Assembly: GCA_000499405.2 (NCBI GenBank)
Contig: HG738137.1
Span: forward strand, 5,580,001 to 5,644,000
Length of the DNA: 64,000 bases
DNA from: Onchocerca volvulus
Lineage: Eukaryota; Nematoda; Chromadorea; Rhabditida; Onchocercidae
Direction of reading: 5' to 3'
The position numbers were made by a program, and so were the translations under genes. Of this stretch, positions 55,623 to 64,000 are shown piece after piece; position 1 is the stretch's first letter, and every line of letters starts with the position of its first letter. The notes under the pieces are model-generated. The model worked only from the letters and a program-made list of their open reading frames with translations, had not been told where the DNA came from and made no database searches.

Positions 55623-58600
55623 TGTAAATTTATACATTTATATAAAATGTTTATACAAATTATGCATATACACAGTTACTGACCCAACTCTCCTATTCTT
55701 AGCTTCTTGACTTAACTCAGAAGATTCACATATAATCATATCGAAATCATGTTATGAATTAAAGTATACCGATAATACTAATGAAAACTTGGAAAGTATT
55801 TTCAATTTGAAAAAAAGATCTTCCACTTCTAAATATTTTGAAAGTTGAATTTGCTATTCCAAGAATAACCCCATCAGCGTCTTAATATCATCATCTATTT
55901 TGTAACTGATTAAGTTGTGCAAATCAGTAAAAAATGAATCTCACTCGAATGATTGAAGCTTTAAAAAAAACTAAGTCCGTTTTCCCATCGGTAATGGCAA
56001 TTCTCATGATCTAGCGATTGCAAAATGGTGCGAAGACTCAAAAAGATACGTAACCATGCTTCATTCATATTAAGTATTAAAAAAAACCTTTTTCGCAAAA
56101 TCAATCAAAATAAGGAGAAATAAATAATATGAAAACAGTAAACCCATCGTCATCATTTGAATCGTTTTCAATGTTACCACTTGTTTCTTTCGCTAATTTA
56201 ATGTTTCTTTCAAATCTACACCACCAATATTACCGCCTATTTCAATTTGATTTCAAATTTCTAAACTGGTGCGCCGTGAGTAAAGCAATTCTGCTGCTAT
56301 AAGCTGTGAAAAACTTGACGGCTACTCATGAACACCATTCTATATTGATACATTGATATTGGAATTATAGTGCTGATTAGCAGTATGGCATAAAACCATA
56401 ACATTATTATCATTAAATAAGATCGATCAGTGATAGCATCGATTACTGCCTTTATTAGACAATAGCTTTACTAAGAAGCAGAATGAAATTATAGAAACTA
56501 TGTAAGATCAACAATTCAATCAACCCTGAAATCAAAAAGATTACTCAAAAGAGAACTCTCCAAGGTTTAATGATAGTGAGACTGTGGAGTGTCATCAGTG
56601 GAATCAACAAATGGCAACTACTGTATTTCAAAGCATGGTGACATATGACGTGATTCAGATAGGTCGACTTCCGTAGAGCAATGGAATGGAGGACGGTTGG
56701 TATGTTGATAGTAATTAATAATCGAAATCGAGCGAAGCGAAGCTTTGGGGATGAATTTTTTCAGTGAATTTTTTTATGAATGAAGTATTTATGATAATAC
56801 AAAGAAGTGCTGAGCAAATAGATTGGCAAGGAAATATTGAAGTTTTTCGACTACAGCTATCTGTTTACTGAAAATAACCGTAGGTGAAATTAGTATCGAA
56901 TCTTAATTCTGTTAATAAGATATGAAAGTAGGTAAGAAATGCGCAATGAAATAGAGAATAAAACAAACAGTACGATGCACCAACTACTTGAGTCAAATGC
57001 TTCGATATGTGTGAAATTCAAAATGATCTCGTCTGGTTGAAAGTTGAAACTGCGAATTTCAGCTAGAAAAAAATGCTCTCAGCTAAGCAGCAAAGGAATA
57101 GATAAAAATTTATTGAGTCTATTCTTTTACTTTTATTATTTCCTCGGAACTCAACAAAAGTTTAAATAATCCTTGGGATGACAAGTACCTTTGTAAATAA
57201 AATCTATAAAACAGCACTTGCATGATGAACTGTAACTGTGTCGGTGTAAGAAACTCCGAACTGAAAATTGTCGAACTTGAACCTGGTTTGTGTTCTGAAC
57301 TTGAACTGCAACTGTTGTCGATTGATGTTGAATTTGAACTCGATCTGTTTTGGAAAACTGACTCTAAAATCAGAGCTTTTCAAATTCTTTCGGAGCTCAT
57401 TCTCCTTTCCTGATCCTCAATATGTAGCTTTATAATCGGTCGACCTCACTTTGTTTATCTATTAATCAGAGCGTTTTGGCGGTAAACATGTTCATCCGCT
57501 TGTTGGTCCCTTTAACACTCCTTGTTTACAATAAATACATCTTTCGGATTTTTCCGAGATATTTGCCAAAAGTCCTGTAGAAATATTTCAAGCTCCTTTG
57601 CTGCTGTCAAATTTTCTAAAATATTTAAAAAATAAATTGGGAGAATACAGTTGGCGGATACTGGTACATCTAACGAAATGGATTGTTTATATCAAAAAAC
57701 ACTGGAAAAAATTAAAAATAAATACAAGCCCACAGTCTTCATATAATAGTCAAGAAGAATGGGGAAAACCTAAAATTTCTTTCGAGGCTGCTTTTGAGGA
57801 GAAGGAATTAAAGACAGACAAAGTTAGAAAGCCGATAAGTTATAAAATATAGTTATAAAGCATATTATTTTGAAAGATGCGCCTGCCTTTGGTCAAACAA
57901 AATTAGGAAAAATGCTTCGCAACTATGGCAATGGTACTTTCCGCGATTTACTTTAAATGGTATGGTAACCTCAATTTCTACTTAGTAGTGCGGAACTCGA
58001 CATAAGTTTTTATCTTCTGAATGATTCTACTATTTTTAGGTATTTCGTTACTTGAAACTGATATAAGAAGAATTTCAAGTAATATTTTTTTGCACGGAAT
58101 GAAAATATCAGGTGAAGATAAAAAAATGCACAGGTTTACATATATATCATTGTTCATCCAACGATTCTTTGTAAGCTTCTGTAAATTGTTATTTTCTATC
58201 TTTTAACCAATATCATATACACATTGCTATGCTAATTTGAAATATTCTCAGCAGTTCTGTAAGTATTTTCAATACCTTTTTTCTAATTTATTTCATAATT
58301 ATCGCTTCTAAAATCAATAAAAATATGGACTAATTCCGATAAAATATTAATAAATGGATACGAAGCAGTTCCATAACAAAATGTTGTAAAAGAAGATCCC
58401 AGTAGGAACCTCAATTTACCTCAGCTGGGTCACATTCTCTGATTGTGATCTCTTGGAACGCGAAATCCTTCTTTCTATCAGCGTGCAAACTCATTTTGAT
58501 TTGAATACCGAATTGATAATTTTCTGTTACCAGAGCACGACATCTCTTACTTCATTCAATTAGCAGAAGGTACCAATGATGAAGTCGTTCTCTGCTTCAT

Positions 58601-58657
58601 TACTTATAGTTATCCTTATTTTCTAGTTGAAAAAAGTTCAGGATGGAAACTTTTATT

Positions 58658-59046
58658 AAATGCCAAAAGTATACAAAAGTTCTCTCATATGTTTTTCAAA
58701 AGTCCCTCTGATTTCACTTTTAATTTTTTTTAGCAATTTCATTTTTAAATCTTCCAGATCATCACTGTCTTTTTTAATTAACATAATTAGCACGAATTTA
58801 TATAGCACATTTTCAAACTTCTACAACTTTCAAAAGCCATTTCATCCCAAAAACTTCGTGAAAAAGTGGGGATTATCTACTTTTCGAACTCGATATTTTT
58901 TCATTAGCTGCACAATGTCTGCAAGCACTGTCAAGAACTTGTACTCAAATTGCTTAGCATCTGAATATTTCCATTTATCGGAACTTTTCAGCATAATCGA
59001 CGTAATGTTCATTCAGGCTAGTGTAAAGTCCTTCTATCAGTTTTGA
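58658..59046 (-). pseudogene. Possible decayed coding fragment, minus strand
   Basis: Read on the minus strand, three segments have protein-like composition but sit in different frames. They are LIEGLYTSLNEHYVDYAEKF, then after a one-base shift WKYSDAKQFEYKFLTVLADI and VQLMKKYRVRKVDNPHFFTK, then after another shift DSDDLEDLKMKLLKKIKSEI continuing to a stop (TFGI*). No ATG or canonical splice pair joins them in phase. I do not recognise the family. It may be a pseudogene, a transposon relic, or badly broken exons of an unknown gene. Confidence 0.3.
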
Positions 59047-59473
59047 TTAATTAATTTTGGCTTATTTTTTTTCTAAGCTATTTTTTGCAATCTGAAATAA
59101 CCATATTCTCATCTGCGAGATTATATGTATTCTTACAGTTATTCTCTGATCGAGATAACTATACTGCAGTTACTTTGCTGTGTCAATCGTTTGTCGCCTA
59201 AAACATATCCGATTTCCTTTTTTTTTTCTTGCCGATCACAAATCCAGCTTTATTTTTTCTCTTTCTAAATAAATTGTACCAATATCGAGCTTATGTCGTC
59301 TGTCATCATTACTAGACAATTCGTATTTGCCGATACTAAGTCTCTCAAACATTAATTTCTTCTGCTACCTCATTCAATTCTTGCGTTGTTATCTTCCATG
59401 ATGTCGTACAGTTTCCAATTAAAAATTTCTTCGAGATTACTGTAGTATTTATCTAGTCATTTCTTACTAGTCA

Positions 59474-59865
59474 TCATTCTTCTGCCTGTATCGACAGCAA
59501 GAAAGTCAATAAATTGGGAACGAGATGAGATGAAGATGATGCTGGAAGATTGACTTCTGTTGGGACAAACCTTCCCCAAGTACTCTTTGTTTTCCCTTCT
59601 CTTGGAAATATTTCACTTTCATCACTGTAGAACACATGTAGTTCGTCTTTTTGGCCATATTGCACGATTCAGAAAATAGTCATGACATAAATTCAGAAGG
59701 ATTGCTTGGAAGTGCTAATCCAAGTAGCTTCAGAGATGTGCGAAAACCACAGAATGCATATTCTTTTTGGCCAGTTTGACTACAATTTGAATTTCCATTT
59801 TGGACACGATATTTCAGTAGTGTCTTGTTTGAAATAGAAACTGAGTTATAAGGAACTCTCTCCAT
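59474..59865 (-). pseudogene. Possible transposase-like relic, minus strand
   Basis: Two minus-strand open segments follow each other: 59865-59680 (ending LPSNPSEFMS) and 59665-59474 (QKDELHVFYSDESEIFPREG, then KTKSTWGRF). The FYSDES...STWGRF pattern loosely recalls the second catalytic aspartate region of Tc1/IS630-type DDE transposases, but no other transposase motif or terminal repeat is visible. The assignment is weak. Confidence 0.2.
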
Positions 59866-60536
59866 CCTTGTTGAAAGAAATGTAGCTGCGAATCGTAGCT
59901 CAAGTCTTTTTATTACTGATCATGGCCATGCGTTTTCGATCCTTCACGCATCTAGTAAATTATTAGATAAACAATGGGTAGTGGAAATTATTCTGTCCAA
60001 TTTTCGAACAGTCATTTTGTCTTCTTACATTTTATGCTATTTCATCGTTTCACGATTTATTTTTCACCGAGAAGAAGCCAACAATAAACAACAAGCCATT
60101 CAGTGGAAGAAGCTGCTTCATCGTACAGAGGTCTTTGAGCTTTTGATCTTAAAGTTCTATAGCTGATGGTTGCTTCTTATATGCCTTCTTGCCATCCTGC
60201 TACACGCATAACCTGCCGCTTTTCGTGCAGCTGCGTGAGAAGGATATTTCTAACTTCAAGCTCTACAGCATCTCTAAATTTTGTTTAGTCGATCTTTCAT
60301 TCGTTTACAACAGACAGTGTTGTTGCTTCGCTCTGCTTGGCACTGCTAGCAATGACAGTTGTGTTGAAGGAAGACTTGCTTGCATACTGCATTGCAATGT
60401 GCAGCAGCAGTAGCAGTTCGAGTGGGTTCGGAAGGATTGTCGTCATCTGCTCTTCCTCCTTCTTCTTTGGCTAATCAAAGGAAGAGGAAAAGTTATTTCT
60501 TTCAGACCAAACTTCTGCTCAGTTCGGGAATCGGAA

Positions 60537-63500
60537 ATGGACCAATCGAAAGGAGTGGATGGATTGGATTCTGCTTTGTTGCATGCATATCTTCCAGGTA
60601 CTATCCCATTGTCTGTATACAGATGAAAGCATATTTTCGCAGGATTTCGGATATTTCGCTTAGTAAAACAGTAACAAGCAGGTCCATTACTTATTTATTC
60701 AGTCACTTGGCTCTTTTTCTTACTCATTAAAAACTGCCTTTTCAATTCTTAACAATATCTTTTAACTCATCAAAAATGGGATCTTGAAAGATAGAGAATA
60801 ATAATAGCGATAGACTTTTAAATTATGAGATTAAGATCAAACTGATTGGAATAAGTCTTAAGAAGTATGAAAAAAAGTCTAGCAATTATAATCACATGAA
60901 TATGACATGTAATGAAAGTTCTGAACTAAAAAACATTTTACTACAATATCTCTTTTCATAATTTTTTGAAGAACTTTGAAATTAAATACCTTCAACTTGT
61001 CTACAGCAATGTTCTTGAAATCCTCTTCTCTTGATTTTTTTTTTTTTTTAATGCGCTTTTCTTTATTAGACAAGTGTATTAAAAAAATCAAAAGAAATTT
61101 AAAATGATTGGAAAACACAAGACTCTTGATCCTGTCGAGGGCAGAGAGAAACTTCATGGCAAAGAAAGTCATGGTCAAATATGAATCTATTCTATACCGG
61201 ATAGGACATTTAATAAATTATTAGGTTGACTTTAGAACCACAATGTCCAATCTCTATTTCATTGATATCCAGACTTTTTTGTGTTGTGACGTGATTAATG
61301 ACATTATGTTGAAAAATATTCCGTTCATTTTACTAGATAATCATTTTAAATGCAAATTTACCGATTAGTATACATATTTTTCATTATTACCTATCGCACT
61401 TTTCTTTCAGTATCAGAAAAATCCTATACTACAAGAAAATCTTACCTTTAGTTTTTTTCTCGACTCTCGAGAGTGGGAATACTGCAAATATAGTAAAAAA
61501 TTCGTGCAGAACTGATTAGTTTTTCTCTTTCTAATTGTGAATGTATCATTACTAAGTTATCCTCATTGGACTGAAACTAGTTTTTTATAAAAACTATGAA
61601 AACTTTAGTGCAAATTCTACTTTTACACCAAATATTCGTTATTTAAACTTCAAAAAACCAATTTAAAGAGATTTTGTAACATTTAAAAGTATTGCCTCTA
61701 AAATGAAACATTCTAGAATTGTTGTAAAATTTATTATAACTTATACATATTTTATTCTTTTTTTAAACGTACTTTTTTATTGAATATCTATCGATCTGTT
61801 GGACATAAAAAAATTATCGGTAAATTAAAACATAATATCATATTAGAATAATTCATTAAAATATTTTTCAACAGAAATTCTAGTGAAGTTATCAAACAAT
61901 TTTACTTAATTCATCTTTTTTTTTATTTTGTCCGTTGAACTAAAAAGGGTTATTTGAACTTTTTTAAATACAGATAAATCTTTTTTTAAACCTATTACAT
62001 CATTAGATTACCATGGAAAATACACGATCTTTATAAATCTACTTGTCAATTAATTTCACCCCCTTTGAGAATAATTAATTTTCAAAATTGTCAATATTTT
62101 CTGCAGTAATTTCGTTTTTTTCTTTTACTTGTTATTAGAGATTTTCCAAAGAGAACTCTAGTTTCAATCTGCTGAGATATTAAAATTGATTGTAAGTCTA
62201 CTTTCATAAATGAATAATTTCATATTCATTTTATCAATGGAAAGTTATTGACAGACCTGATTGGAAATTTTATTCTATCTTAAAATTTCAAAATGAAAAA
62301 TTGATATCAAAAAAAAGAATTTAAAAATAATGAATTACGCAAGTGACTATGCAATGCAGGATTCTGATATTCATTTTTTGTCTGTTTTACCATGTTATTT
62401 TATATATATTTGGGACCGAAATCTAGACTGATTATCACTGAAAGTTAAATTTGGTATTGAGATTGCAGTTTCTGCAAATCAATGCTTATTGTTCTGCAGA
62501 TGTACAAAATGCGATCTGCGAAGAATTTGAAAGTGCTGAATGCAGTGTGGAAGGATCACCCGAACTCACCGAACCGCCATTCAACTTTGCATTCCACGCA
62601 TTAGGCAAAAAAATCCAATTATTGCCATCAGGCTCTGTGATACCGAAGGATTTCTATCAAGTTTCTACCATATCGGTAAGATTTCGCTGCTCAAAACTTG
62701 CTTGTTATTTGGTTGTCAGATTATTTGCGGCGAAGTTTGCAGGAAAATCCATCGTACAAATGAGATATGGAATAGACAAACAGTCAAATAAACTTTCAGG
62801 ATGGTTTGATTTTTTTTTTTTTGTCAAAAATAGAAGTATTAAATGATGAAGAAAAACATTTTCGGATGTACTTACTAGAAATCTCAACAAAAAAAAGGCA
62901 AATTCTGGTCCATTAGAAGAAAAATTTTTCTTCACTAATCTTTTTTATTTTTCACTGACTGCTATATCAGCCAGTTATTTGCTTTAAAAAGTTTCTTTAA
63001 AAAGTATATCTTGCTATTTAAAGCTCATTAATTTGTTAGCTCCACAGAAAATTTATATATTTTCTTAATGCTTTGAATTTTGTAAATCCAAAACATTTTT
63101 TCTACAAAATGACCCAAGAAGATTTCCCAAGATTATGACTCTTTTCATGGAAATATTGTCATTTTTCCAATATGAATAATATTATATATGAGCTAATTCT
63201 CTTCCGTAATTTTGCAACCATTACAAAAATAAAACTGTCCAGGTTTATAAATCTATAAAATTTCTACATTTTTCTTCAAAAAAGCCTTCTGAAGAAAACC
63301 ATCTTGTGGTATTTCAGATCTGATAAATGTTGTTCATAACTATATTAATGACAGATATCATTGTGCTACTTGAATTTCCAGCATAAAAGGGAAGATTGTT
63401 AAAAATAAGTAAGAGTGGGTGATGAAGGAGGATGATGATGGTCTGATGATGGAATAAACTTTCCTGATGCAGAAATGCTCAAGAATAAATTCCTGCATCT

Positions 63501-64000
63501 CAAAAAGAAAATTATCTAAAAACTGCATGCAAACAGAATTTCGTCGGCGGAAAGTGTAATGGAATGAATTGTCTTAGAAGTTTAAATACTGCCGATACAA
63601 CAATCGTTCTGTTCCAAGAAAATATCAGTGAGATAAGAGAAGCTTCTCAGAAAGAATTTTTCTGCCTTGATTTGTAATCTTCTGAATTTCAGGAAGGAGT
63701 GGTTATCACAGATGGACTTGCCAGTGAATATTTACATTTGGTACTAAAAGGAGGTGATGACTGGAGAACACCATTGCAAAAGGTTTTCAACGAGAAACTT
63801 GCTGCCAATTGGTGCTTTCTAGTTATGGAATTACAGTCCGATGTCGCTCATTTTTATATAATGAACTCGCAAGTGAAACCGATCAAAAGTTACGCGGAAG
63901 ATACCATTCTATGGTTAAGTGAATTGAAGCAAACACCACCAACACCACAATCATTACCAAAACCAAAAATAACCAAAAAGGTTGTCAAGAAATCATTGAC
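60537..64000 (+). CDS. Unrecognised protein, 5' part (runs off window)
   Basis: Three exons can be chained by reading frame: 60537-60597 (MDQSKGVDGLDSALLHAYLP plus one base), 62500-62675 and 63693->64000. Exon 1 ends in phase 1 before GTACTA. Exon 2 begins after TTCTGCAG with two bases that complete Asp, and ends in phase 0 before GTAAGA. Exon 3 follows TTTCAG. The product (at least about 180 aa) has an acidic, Cys-containing segment (AICEEFESAECSVEGSPELT), then ITDGLASEYLHLVLKGGDDW, LAANWCFLVMELQSDVAHFY, and a Pro/Lys-rich tail beginning TPPTPQSLPKPK. There is no signal peptide or membrane segment. I do not recognise a domain. The matching phases across a 1.9-kb and a 1.0-kb intron are the main evidence for the model; exons 2 and 3 are more secure than exon 1. 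Confidence 0.6.
62676..63692. other. Intron of the unrecognised right-edge gene
   Basis: About 1 kb of AT-rich sequence with T tracts (62809-62822) between donor GTAAGA and acceptor TTTCAG. No exon-like segment is seen inside it. Confidence 0.5.

Larger units (their letters stand above)
54725..60536. other. Noncoding region upstream of nhr-85, with possible relics
   Basis: 54725-55550 is the 5' flank of nhr-85 and is less AT-rich at 55100-55550, with AGGTCA at 55239 and 55494. A CA microsatellite follows. Between 57.6 and 59.9 kb several disconnected segments look like coding remnants (see 57598, 58658 and 59474). 60330-60536 is again less AT-rich and precedes the start of the next gene, so it is a plausible promoter/5' UTR. 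Confidence 0.4.

Overview
The window is AT-rich (roughly 70% A+T by eye) nuclear DNA of a nematode, most likely a filarial or other clade III species. Genes are cut into many small exons by introns of about 100-400 bases with TTTCAG-type acceptors. The gene set includes clear worm developmental-timing genes (a LIN-41 TRIM-NHL gene, an E75/Rev-erb type nuclear receptor resembling nhr-85, and a mir-79 hairpin). Assignment to nematodes is firm; 'filarial' is inference from composition and intron style.

Layout. 810-1564 (+): proteasome-assembly chaperone 3-like gene. 1518/1545-8121 (+): mitochondrial isoleucyl-tRNA synthetase in 17 exons, whose start codon appears to lie inside the last coding exon of the preceding gene in another frame. 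9109-11510 (+): MADF-BESS DNA-binding protein with a 30-base tandem duplication across a splice donor. 12660-16671 (+): complete RtcB RNA ligase, 505 aa in 12 exons. 18743-25084 (+): lin-41, with RING, two B-boxes, coiled coil, filamin and six NHL repeats. Its apparent 3' UTR (to a poly(A) signal at 26665) carries three let-7-family seed matches. 25085-39545: a 14.5-kb gene desert containing the mir-79 precursor (34518-34602), a diverged direct repeat and a palindrome. 39587-41149 (+): C2orf68/UPF0561 family protein. 42362-44446 (+): mitochondrial Obg GTPase (MTG2). 44534-46585: a 200-base inverted repeat. 47848-54724 (-): E75/nhr-85 receptor gene with an AGGTCA cluster in an intron and a C-terminal CtBP-type motif. 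54725-60536: mostly noncoding, with a CA microsatellite and possible decayed coding fragments. 60537->64000 (+): an unrecognised gene running off the window.

The genes fall into two themes. Three are housekeeping and mitochondrial or RNA metabolism (IleRS, Obg GTPase, RtcB), and a fourth is proteasome assembly. The rest concern developmental timing: lin-41 with let-7 sites, mir-79, and an E75/Rev-erb receptor. I see no virus, toxin gene, CRISPR array, rRNA or tRNA. Exon boundaries were placed by hand from GT/AG signals plus reading-frame continuity; a few junctions are uncertain and are marked.
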